Below, in pieces: positions 11,901 through 21,600 of a stretch of 64,000 nucleotides of DNA. Within the stretch, counting starts at the first letter, position 1, and each line of letters begins with the position of its first letter. Origin of the DNA: Patiria pectinifera (Eukaryota; Echinodermata; Asteroidea; Valvatida; Asterinidae); assembly GCA_029964075.1 (NCBI GenBank), contig CM057130.1, forward strand, positions 7,688,001 to 7,752,000, written 5' to 3'. Under the pieces are notes generated by a model. The model was not told the origin of the DNA. It saw nothing but the letters and a program-made list of their open reading frames with translations, and searched no databases. The position numbers were made by a program, and so were the translations under genes.

Positions 11901-14863
11901 GGAAAGTGCAACTGGGGGCGGGGGAGTGGGCACTTAAGGATATCTGCTAATCAAAACATTGTTGAGTCTTTTACAAAAGTGGTGGTGAGAAGACCAGATG
12001 TGTAAATTTCATGTTTTTGAATCTCTTTAAGTCACTTCATTAGAGATACATTAGAGATACCACCTCACTGCATACATTCAAGACGCTCCTGAAAGCTCAC
12101 CTGTTTCAGGAGGCGTACCATCAATAATTTTTCTTCTTTTTGGTGCCCCATCAGCGCCTTAGAGCAAACTTTTTGATTTTGGCACTTTATAAATTTCTTT
12201 TGATTGATTGATTGATTGATTCAAGTATCAGCAACTATTCTCTTCCTCATCAAATGAAATCATGGTTCTTACCTGAATTGTCTTCAATATTGTACCATTA
12301 ATAGACCAAAATTCATCTCCATGTTTCTCTCTCACTAACAGCCTGAGAATTTCATGGTTGATATGACCTCCATGTCTCCCACGGTCAAGTTGATAGATTT
12401 TGGCGATGCAGCCTATGTCGGTGATCAACCCTACGTCCACGTCCTGCTGGGTAGCCCTGAGTTCTCACCACCGGAGCTTGTCAATAGAGCATGTGCCAGC
12501 CTCAAATCCGATATCTGGTGAGCATTTTGTAATTGATGCTTGTTTGTGATACACTTAGCTGCATTTTTGTAAAAGCTGGATACATCTGGAGTTAATCAGG
12601 GTTCATTTGGATGGATCTGGGTGCATTTAGGTGCATCTGTGTGGATTTAGCAAGAACTAGGTTGATTCTGGTAGATCTATGTGCATCTTGGTAGATCCCT
12701 GGGTTGATCTGGGTACATATGGGTGTAGTTATGTGGATCTACACAATGTAGGTGCACCTAGTGGGTTGATCTGGGTGCTTTTTGGTGAACTGTAGTGGAC
12801 CTATGTGCTTCCAGTTGCATTGATCAAGGTAGATCTCTGTTGTTAATTTAAGATCTGATTATTTTTTATAATGGTTTCTTCTTTTTTCTCCCATCCAGGA
12901 GTGTTGGCGTCTTAACCTACGTTTTGTAAGTATTTTATCATTTCTTGGTTAAGTTTAAATTGAATACATGTCAATGATTTGATCATTTTGCTTTCCAATC
13001 TGATGGAGTTGTGTTCCAATTTTTAGCACTTTCCAAGTGTGATAAAACGTCCTGGATGTTTTTCAACGTCTTGCAGATTGAGTGGAGTTTCTCCATTCCT
13101 GGATGAGACGGTTGAAGAGACATGTCAGAACATCACTAGGGTGGATTTCTCCTTCCCTGAGGAGTTCTTCAAGACGGTCGGGAGGCAAGCCAAAGTCTTC
13201 ATCTGTAACCTTCTCAAGGAGAATCCAAGGTAGGTTCATTGTTGTTTTGTTCATTGTTCAGGTTCCTAGACTGTTGTCATGGTGATATCATCTTTGTCTT
13301 CACTTTTGGAATCCATGGGCACCAGTCATCTCAACAAGAGAGTTCTCTTTGCACACGATAAGCAAGACAGTGTACAATTGTGACAGTTACAAAGAACCAG
13401 CAAACTCATATGGTCTTCTTCACTTGTCATGTTCAATCCATCATGAAAGATATTCTTATCTATGGCAGTCATTAATAAGTATCAAGCGGTGTGCAAAACA
13501 TATGCTCCCACCAAATGTTCTGTATTATTTGATTCAATTACCTTTTTGTGAGCCTTACAATTTCATTTTAAATATTACTCTTGGGGTGACCACAGCTTCT
13601 CTCACGCAAGCCCCACTCCCTGGAACAGTCTACCCCTCTCTATCCGTCAAGCTCCCTCTTCGATCTCCTTCAAACAAGAACTCAAAACCTACCTGTTCAC
13701 ACTCTAATCTCTTCGGCTTGTACCCTGCAATGTACATGTGCTAGGACTTAGCATTTATATATTTCTAAGTTTGTTTAATTACTCATTGTATAGCACCATG
13801 AGCGTCACTAAGTGGTGGACCTGTTGCGCTTAATAAGATGCCACTATTATTATTATGTATCATTAATTACCTTTTTAACCTCTGGGCTGAGCGATAACAG
13901 ATAGTCAACACTCAAGTTGCATGCTTCTGTCAAGCTTATATCATTAATTGCACAGGATCATAACCTCAAGTTTCAAAAACCTGGCTCGTCTCCCCTATCA
14001 TGGATAGCACAGTCAGTAAAGCCCCAGTATTGTCTTCCAGAGGTCCAAGGTGCAAACGATTAGGACCATATAGTTCAGTTGGTAAAAGCTCCAGTACAAT
14101 ATTCTGGTGATCAATGGTTCGAATCCCACTTCAGTCAATTTATTTTTTTCAACTGAAAATGGATTTAAGGTATTACCTACACAATTTCCCTTGTAATTTA
14201 TTTCATGGTGTTCATTATTGTCATCAGTGACAGGCCTAGTGCTGAAGACTGTCTGCACATTGACTGGCTGAGATCAGTGAGCAGCGGGGATTCCCCTATG
14301 CAGACACCTACATTGCAACTCGACACATCAAGGCTGGTGGATTTTATTGAGAGGAGAAAAACACAGGTAGGGTAACAATTGTCACACAATTTTGCTGTAT
14401 TAACGAAAATAATAAGCTGACGAAGAAAATTTCCTGATTTATTTCAGTCGGTTGAAAGGGACTAAAAAGAAAAAAAAAACCTAAATTTAAATTCTCAATG
14501 CTGTTTCAAACAAACAAGAGCTTAAAATTGTAAAATATGCAAAAGATCCTTAACTTTTGTTTCTCATTTTTCTTCTTATTCTGCTGGATTAAATTACATG
14601 GGTGAAATAAGGTCTTTTTACTTTGTTCATAAAACGAACCTTATAAGGTCAAGTAAAATAGTGTTTTGACATCAATTTCACAAATAAATTTCAGATGATT
14701 TTTTTAATAATTATGACATCTGATGGACTGTGGTCTGCTTTTATTCAAATAAGAAGTGATAAAAAGTTGTACATGTTCCTCTGCTTCTATCCAACAGAAT
14801 GATATCGTGCCAGTGACACCGGTGGCAGGGCACCAGTCGAGGGGCAAAACCTCCACCGTCTGA
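5911..14863 (+). CDS. kalrn: kalirin/Trio-family RhoGEF kinase, C-terminal half (Ig-FN3-kinase)
   Basis: Thirteen exons: 5911-6079, 6530-6557, 6824-7111, 8303-8434, 8844-9017, 9912-9993, 10405-10605, 11728-11866, 12342-12517, 12899-12925, 13077-13229, 14228-14366, 14798-14863. All phases agree and give 590 residues plus stop. Residues 1-65 are the linker, opening with K-T-S-S-W-H as in vertebrate kalirin. An Ig domain spans about 67-161, an FN3 domain 163-264 and a protein kinase about 287-539. The kinase is complete: glycine loop near 289-297, lysine 312 (VAAK), glutamate 327, HLDIKPEN with aspartate 402, DFG at 423-425 and an APE-like PPE. The HLD form makes it a non-RD kinase, usual for this family. 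The tail L-D-T-S-R-L-V-D-F-I-E-R-R-K matches kalirin. The FN3 domain favours kalirin over Trio, but invertebrates usually have one gene for both. The GEF and spectrin regions must lie left of the window. Exons of 28 and 27 bases are micro-exons. Confidence 0.95.
7752..8228 (+). mobile_element. TTAA-flanked MITE family A, copy 1
   Basis: Starts TTAA-AGGGAATATACATC and ends with the inverted form GTTGTATTTTCCCT-TTAA. It is 477 bp and non-coding, and sits in a kalirin intron. Further copies lie at 16111-16616, 22008-22203 (3' part) and 26000-26527 (reverse). Exact TTAA at both edges of the intact copies is the target preference of piggyBac-type elements. The superfamily is inferred from that alone. 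Confidence 0.85.
9418..9731. mobile_element. MITE with CAAGTTCGGGCAAGG ends, copy 1
   Basis: The left end CAAGTTCGGGCAAGGACCAT pairs with the right end, where TAGTTCTTGCGCGAACTTG is the diverged complement. Inside both arms are GTCGACTA / TAGTCGA blocks. A second copy at 27464-27759 shares the whole length, including GTTGATTTGTGACGTACC and ATTGGTTACCAGCGATGC. Confidence 0.8.
12062..12222 (+). mobile_element. 5'-truncated LINE (CR1/L2-like) 3' tail
   Basis: The first part reads S-L-H-T-F-K-T-L-L-K-A-H-L-F-Q-E-A-Y, the usual last residues of CR1/L2-type reverse transcriptases. A GCGCCTTAGAG...GGCACTTTATAAAT tail follows and ends in a (GATT)n run. It is severely truncated and lies in a kalirin kinase intron. 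Confidence 0.7.
13593..13857 (+). mobile_element. 5'-truncated LINE (CR1/L2-like) 3' end
   Basis: One frame reads P-T-P-W-N-S-L-P-L-S-I-R-Q-A-P, then S-F-K-Q-E-L-K-T-Y-L-F and a stop. This is the conserved C-terminus of CR1/L2-clade reverse transcriptases. A short 3'UTR ending in (ATT)n follows. Only the last few dozen codons remain. Confidence 0.8.
14065..14155 (+). mobile_element. tRNA-derived SINE head
   Basis: An A-box-like TAGTTCAGTTGG at 14071-14082 and a perfect B box GGTTCGAATCC at 14116-14126 are spaced as in a tRNA. The sequence does not fold as a complete functional tRNA, and an AT-rich tail follows, so a SINE is the better reading. Confidence 0.6.
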
Positions 14864-15224
14864 AGCTGCACCTCATTTCAATAATTAATATATTCATTAA
14901 TTTATTTATTTGTAGAGGGTATGACCCTCTGTAAAGTGTTGTTACAGTGACAGAGTCCCTGGCAAGTTGAGAACGATAATGAAGAGTGTTTTTGATTTTA
15001 GAAAGGTGTTTGGGACGTGTGCTAGAAAAATGTTAAGCCTAGAGAGGCTGGTTCCAGACTCATTTGGTCTGAGGGTCTAGGTTTGCTAGGAGTTTAGGTT
15101 GTGGGGGTTCACAAGGTCTCAACTTTTGGGCCAAGAGGATGCTCGAGCGGTGTGCGTCACAACTGACACTCAGTCAGTCTATCAGTGTGATAAGTACAAA
15201 GTGAACACTACGCTGGCCTTCTGG

Positions 15225-15648
15225 TAGGGCTGTCCCAGATATACCCAATAGTCAAATATTCGATCATCAACTGAATATTCGAATAACTTTTTGCCGGTTT
15301 GAATATTCGGAAGACAAAAAAATTATGCTGATACACACAGGACTATGATGTTATTTTATCATAAAGTTGCGGCTTTTGTCGACTGTAACTTTTAAATGGT
15401 CGACAGCGGTTCATTTTTCACATCCTTTTAGCAGGTTAAGCCCTTTTACAGTTATAAAATACTTGCTTTAAAACACTCCGGCGCCCCATATCCATCGCTG
15501 CATGCAAATTTTAACCGGCACACCTTTCGTGCAACTTTTTTACCGGCGCAGTTCACAGTTGCAGCTGGCAATTTCGAATATCCGAATATTTGGTGTAATG
15601 CAGTTTCCAGTAACTGAAAACTAAATTATTCGAAAATAAACAGCCCTA
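15225..15648. mobile_element. hAT-like MITE with 8-bp target duplication
   Basis: The terminal inverted repeat is TAGGGCTGT, paired with ACAGCCCTA at the right end. The 8-bp duplication CCTTCTGG lies exactly outside both ends (15217-15224 and 15649-15656). Subterminal copies of ATTCGAATA and GAATATTCG recur inside. An 8-bp duplication with TAGGG(C)TG ends is characteristic of hAT elements. No transposase, so non-autonomous. Confidence 0.9.
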
Positions 15649-16110
15649 CCTTCTGGGACCTGCAAAAAGTATTAGTCCACTGTTCAAGATCATTTTATGA
15701 GACTTATTAACTCATATACAAGATATCCACTATCAACTCAGGTTTGTTGATTTCGCATTGGAAGGCAAAATTGTTACTTCATTTGTTGTAAAGACAAGGT
15801 CTGTACAAGCCAAATCACAAGTAATGTTACAAGAAATGGGATAAACAGTGACTGAGGACTAGTTCAGGGCTTGGTCAGAAACTGAATGTCGTGCGATTGA
15901 TTTGTGAGGCCTTGGCTTCTTCTGTGGTTGGTTCCTCTGGGGACAACTTGTATAAGATGCTGTTTTCAAGTCGAACACTAGATAAGAGAGGAAGTTGTGG
16001 TGTGCAGCATTAGAAGTGTATCATGGTTTGGGCATCATTTGCTGAAAAGTGGACGATAAGATTTATACTTGTTAATAAGTAAACTTTACCCTTGTGATCA
16101 GTCAGGTTAC

Positions 16111-16616
16111 TTAAAGGGAATGTACAACATTTGCTTTCGCTGCAATTTTCAGAAATTATCAGTTACATATAGCAAATATTGTTAAATTGACTTATTTCAC
16201 GTTTTGGGCTTGTAGATGCTGGGAAAACCAAGAAAACCAATCATGTTCTTATATTCTGGTTCCCTGACCCCACTGAAAATGAAAAGGAGCAATTTATAGA
16301 CTTTGGGGAATTGTAAGGTTAGAGAATCAGTCCAGCAGGCTTGTACCCCTTCACAGGTGTGTAATCAATTGCAAAGAAAATGCGGAATAACTAATTATGA
16401 ATATTTAAAAGTAGTTTTTGAAAAAAAGCCAGTTTTCTCCTGGTCAGCCAACCAGCGTAGGAAAAATACCATTTTTCTTGAAAATCTAAGCACACCAGGA
16501 GTCACGATTTTACAGGATGCATTAGAATGTCACTCCCTAACAATCCAGTAAGGTATTTCGTAAAAAATTGATCATTTCGTTTTGTTATGTTTGCAAATGT
16601 TGTATCTTCCCTTTAA
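16111..16616 (+). mobile_element. TTAA-flanked MITE family A, copy 2
   Basis: Starts TTAA-AGGGAATGTACAACAT and ends GTTGTATCTTCCCT-TTAA. It is collinear with the copy at 7752-8228 (shared GGCTTGTACCC, CAGGTGTGTAATC, GTATTTCG) and lies within the presumed kalirin 3'UTR. Confidence 0.85.
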
Positions 16617-16794
16617 CCTTAAGAACTCTTTTGATTGATGTAGCAAGGGTGATTATCTTGTGAAATTAATTATTTTAAAGCTGATTGTAATTTTTAAAGA
16701 AATGTTTTATGTGTTGGCACAAAATGTAAAAATCAACGGCTACACTACCTTCATGTGTAAATAGTCGTTTTTGAAATTGTATTCTCTTGAACAA

Positions 16795-16800
16795 AATAAA
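16795..16800 (+). terminator. probable kalirin poly(A) signal AATAAA
   Basis: Canonical hexamer about 1.9 kb after the kalirin stop, in a T/A-rich context. Assigned by position only. Confidence 0.45.
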
Positions 16801-16820
16801 AGTAAATTCAACTCTCAGCA

Positions 16821-18607
16821 TTATTATTGTATGTACTTTTTACTTATATAAGGCATGCTTATTAATTGGTAATTAAAGTAAATTACTTCCAGTGCATTGG
16901 ATTTCAATCATAACAAACCTTGGACAAAGGTCTTTTTAGACCCACTTTATAACTTAAATTCATGTTTTCAAGAACAAAATGGACTTCAGAAGATTATTGT
17001 TCCATACTTTTCATAGTTGTTTACATCGTATTTTCAACCAAAGCCAAAATTAAATTGTAAATAGTACTCGGATATTTTTAACTGCTGCAATATATCCAGA
17101 CATTTTCTGTAGCAATAATGTGTACATAAATTAGAATATAGAATGCGTGTTGCATAAATGGATCAATGAATAGTAACTTTAAATAATTCATCAATTTGTC
17201 AGTAAAGTTTTTCTTTTGTATTGTACAGGAGGGGTAACATAGTTTTATTTTATTTTTTTTCTGAAATTAATTTATTATAGGCATTTATAACTTTCTCAGA
17301 AACGTGTAATTATCTGCTATATAATCTTACTAATTTATCTAATTATGGAGTTGCAATTGTCTTTAAGTCTTATAAATTGTGTTAATTCAAGTAAAATTTT
17401 CTGAATATTTATCTCCGAAAGTCCGAACCTATCTTCGTTGTTGCCTTTTTTTCACAACGTTCGTGTTATCCTTGTCATTTTTCCTCTTTTAAAATCCCAT
17501 ATCCCCTTTTCATTCCCGATATTTGTTTCTTCCTTTCCCAGTACATCTACCTCCTCTGCTAATTAATTCAGGGCCAGATATATTATGATATTGTGACATG
17601 ATTTGTTTCTTTCCAGTTTGCAGTGTCACTGGACAAAGAAATTTCAATAAACCAGTCTCCTTCTTGCATGGTTAAAAAAAAATGTTTCAAACAACTTTTG
17701 TCTGTTTACTCATGGTTTGTGTCCATTTGCTGGGGGACTAATATGACCCGTGTCCGCTGTATGAAACTGTTTGTTAATAGACCTTCCTGTTATATAGGCT
17801 TAATAACGTTGTTTTTTTGGCAAATCTATTTCAAATCGGTCAATTATTTCATGAACATTTTGTCGAACGATCATTATAAAAGTCCAAGATTGATTAGTTG
17901 ATTGAAAGTGATTTTGATACAAAAACAAATTGCAAGTTGAGTATATTCTACTTGCCACAAACTTTCCTGACCAGTCGTCGGATGGAAGTAGCTATAGGCT
18001 AGGCCCACCCTTTTTCCTCAGACCTCTCGCCAAATTACGATGTGTGGACTGATCTCTTTACGTGCTTGAACGAGCTCGGGAAGCAGATTTTTAGGTAATC
18101 CTTACTTTTAGGACCCCGTTCCTATATAGGAAAGGAAAGACTCGCCAAAACAGTTGACTAAATGACACTCAAAATTGACATTCTGATACTTCTTGGCACA
18201 TCTGAACAATTGGCAATGACACCTTCTTGACTTCTAAAGACTGCTTTAGCCTGCAAAAGTCACTTTGGTACTTGACATCCATCTGCAAAAGTCAGTTTTG
18301 AACAGAACTCGTAAAAAATAGAGGTGTCCTAAAAGTAAGGATTACTGATTTTTTAAATAAAGATCAGGCCTTAAAACATTCGGCTAGATTTCGCACAATT
18401 TAGTCACGGGGCAGTGTCTTAAAAAAGCTAGCACAATGCTAAGAGGCGTTTTCCAACCTCTGATACGGGGGGGGGGGTGTTTGTCGCGCCGATTTCCAGT
18501 CACCTGTTTTCGCACGGAGCGCGCGGCCGGGTAGTGGACTTGCGCGTTCAATTTTTCACTGTATAGCGCCACCACGTGGTCGATGTTGAAAAGCGCGTTA
18601 AATCAAG
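16821..18607. other. intergenic region and probable LSM5 promoter
   Basis: No gene was found; the small frame at 17623-17901 has no family resemblance. A MITE sits at 18095-18345. The last 220 bases before the LSM5 start are more GC- and CpG-rich (a G run near 18466-18477, then CGCGCGGCCGGG and CACGTGG), as expected for a housekeeping promoter. No TATA box stands out. Confidence 0.5.
18095..18345. mobile_element. MITE with 20-bp perfect terminal inverted repeats
   Basis: GTAATCCTTACTTTTAGGAC at 18095-18114 is exactly complemented at 18326-18345. The 251-bp element is non-coding and lies about 260 bp upstream of the LSM5 start codon. Confidence 0.85.
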
Positions 18608-21600
18608 ATGGCAACTTCCACGACAGACACAAATCCTTCCCAGCTCCTACCGTTAGGTATTGTTTTCTGCCTATTTGGTTATTTGTTCGCATTTTACCCT
18701 TTACATAATGAATCTTGGTGAAATACGCAATCGTCAAGCCGTTTTATAGCATTCATTTTTGTGGTAGTTTTGTTAACAAAAATGAATTGAAAGTGAAAAG
18801 AGGCCAATGCAAAATTGCAATGCTGCATAGTAGGGCGCCCTCACTAAGGATAGGTTGGCCTAGAAATTTAGAAATCTAGAATTTAAAAATGGTTAGCTTG
18901 AGTAACTCCAGCTGACATGTTCCATATTCATTCACATGTAAATGAATATGGAACATGTCAGCTGGAGTTACTCAAGCTAAAAAATGGTAATGAATCTCGC
19001 AGTTTATAGAACATGTAGAAGACTAGGTTTACAGTTGACTAGTTAGAGCGTTGTCGAACTTGTCGTATCAATACCACATCGACTTGTCATGGTTCCCGAC
19101 TATAATAAGATGACATATAGGGCCAATGATTTTCCGCGATCGCGGGAAACGGACGGATGTCGCGGAATCTGCTCCTCGAAACGGAAAACGGAATTTGAAT
19201 CTGAAGAAAATAATTTCTGCAATTTTATTGATAAAAAACATAATTTCGTTAAATTTATTGAGTACAAAACGATGATTGATTGAACAGACGAGCCATACAA
19301 CAAATGAGCAGTGTTTATATCATGATTTTGGGGGGACAAAAACGTTCAAGATCAGAGCAATAAATGTTGCGAGATCATTACCGTAGTACGCGTAGTCACG
19401 GGAGTGACAGTCCCGACGCATGCCGTAGCTGTCGGTCAGCGCGCATCAGCGCAACGGTGAAAATCATCACACTCACGGCAAGCTCTCGCGGGTCTGTTTT
19501 GCTCCATCGGCAGGTTTATTTTTCTCTGTTCAATCAATCAACCATTTGTATAACATCTAACTTTGGCTCTATTGAAATGCATGTTGTGCTTAGGTCCAAA
19601 ATCTACCGTGCGTTTTTATTCCTCCATGCGTAAACTATCCTATTTTGTCGCTAACGTTAGCCCGAAAACAAAATGGTGAACATGAATTTCGCTTCGGCCA
19701 GCTGATGTGTGTGACGTCATGGGATTGGCCTGTACGGCTGTTGCATGTTTCTTGCATGTGTGGCAGTGGCAGTGCAGTATAAGACTTGACTGTGGTGAAG
19801 TTAAATACTATGTCTGTACATTGATCGGCCGTTGATAAAATAAAAATCTTTTGGGGGCAGTTTTCCCGCGCTCCAACCAAACGACTATTTCATTATAGTC
19901 TTGGAATTATTTACTGTGTACATGGTATATGTGTAAGGACACAATACTGGAGAACAAATTAGGGCCTTTGGGATCAAAAATAAAATTGGTTGTATTAATT
20001 TTGTTTCCCTTTTGTAATGCTCGACTGGCCTTCCCTCAATAGAAAATAATAATGAGAAGATAAGTTTTAAAGCATCTTTCCTTTATTAGCAGCTTTATGT
20101 TGGTGATAAAGAGAAAGTTAACGTTAGTTACATGGTGTCCACTTCTTGCTTGTTACCAGACCATAATTGTAAGAAATGGAGATTATTATAGTTTCTTTAT
20201 TGCAATATAAGCTATTCATTGCTGAAAATCAAAAATTTAGACGATTTTTTTTTTTATATAATATTTTGTCGCAAATTTAACAAGTGGACACCGTAACTAA
20301 CGTTAAATAAAATGAGAGATTTAGCTGTTAAACCATTTTAATAGCAGATCAATTGAAAATTTTATGACCACAGTGTCTCACAGTAAGGACCTCAGAGGGA
20401 AATTCATCCATTAAACATTATGTTCCTTTCACGATCTTATATGGACCTCTTTTGACAATCTCGGTATCAAAATGTTACGTAAGTTACATGTGGACACCAC
20501 ATAGGCCTTCATAATTTACATAACTTTATATTATTATTGAGCCCAAAACTGATATTAAATTGTTGTTCTCCATACTACCAAAGGGACCCATTTAAACTAA
20601 TAAACAGCAATATTCCACTGGAAAGTTGTTGCTTGGTGATATTAACTATCGTATTATACTAAGTGCACATTGTAACTAATGCAACTTCGGTGTCCAGCTG
20701 TAACTAACGTTAAATCACATGCATGGCATTTGTACTCCTATTGCTCTGGATATCACAGTAAATATTTTAAACTGCTAGATACACCTTAGAAAGTAATGTG
20801 CTCTTCAAACCATTTAGCTATTATTTACTTTTCTACCCCTATAGCTTCATACTTACGTTAGTTACACCATTTAGTGGACACCATTTAACGTTAGTTACAG
20901 AGTGTAGAATGACTGATTTTTTTTATGTAGATCAAATGTCCTAATTGTGATTAGATATATTGGTACACATGTAGAGTACAACATCACTGTTAGAGTATTT
21001 GGCCTTCCCTCCTAACACATAATGAATTAGGCATTCATTATGTTGAATAAAAATGGACACCAAAGTGGTGACCCACCCTTAAATCTGAATTAAGGAAAGG
21101 TCAAGTTTAAAAACTTATGTCATTGTGTATAAAGGAACTGATATTATGCTTCTGAAGACTCTATCATCTGAAATTACTGTAGGATATACTAAGGAGGGTT
21201 TATAAAGACCCCAGTAAATATGCTAAATAGGTGGACACCAAACGTAACTTACGTTAAATAGTTTATCTGGCGTCCCTGTGCACAAACCAGAAATATTTTG
21301 AATACAGGTTACCTGTATTTGTAAAATTCATTCCATTACTAACAACTTCAATACAATATTCATCTGAGGAAATAAATTGTAAGCGTGTTTTTAATTCATT
21401 AAAAAAGGCTTACTTGTTATGTCCCGTTTTTAAGTGGTATTTCGAGGTAAATTTTCACCAAAATCAAGAATTTTACCACTAAAAAATTAAAATTGTGGAT
21501 TTTTAAAAATTTTATTTATCCCTTCATACTTGTACCTAACATGTTAAACCACCAAAACAGACTTTACCCAACTATTTAGTTATCAGGAGTGACAACATTG

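Larger units (their letters stand above)
14864..16820 (+). other. kalirin 3' untranslated region
   Basis: Non-coding DNA follows the stop codon at 14861-14863. The first strong poly(A) signal context is ACAAAATAAAAGT at about 16791, so the UTR may be near 1.95 kb. It contains a hAT-like MITE (15225-15648) and a TTAA MITE (16111-16616). Shorter UTRs cannot be excluded. Confidence 0.55.

Noticed and set aside
13349..13744. 131-codon frame as a possible kalirin exon
   Set aside because: Its end overlaps the LINE 3' tail in another frame, and kalirin exons at 13077-13229 and 14228-14366 join in phase without it.
14065..14155. functional tRNA gene
   Set aside because: A and B boxes are present but acceptor and anticodon arms do not pair convincingly; a SINE head fits better.
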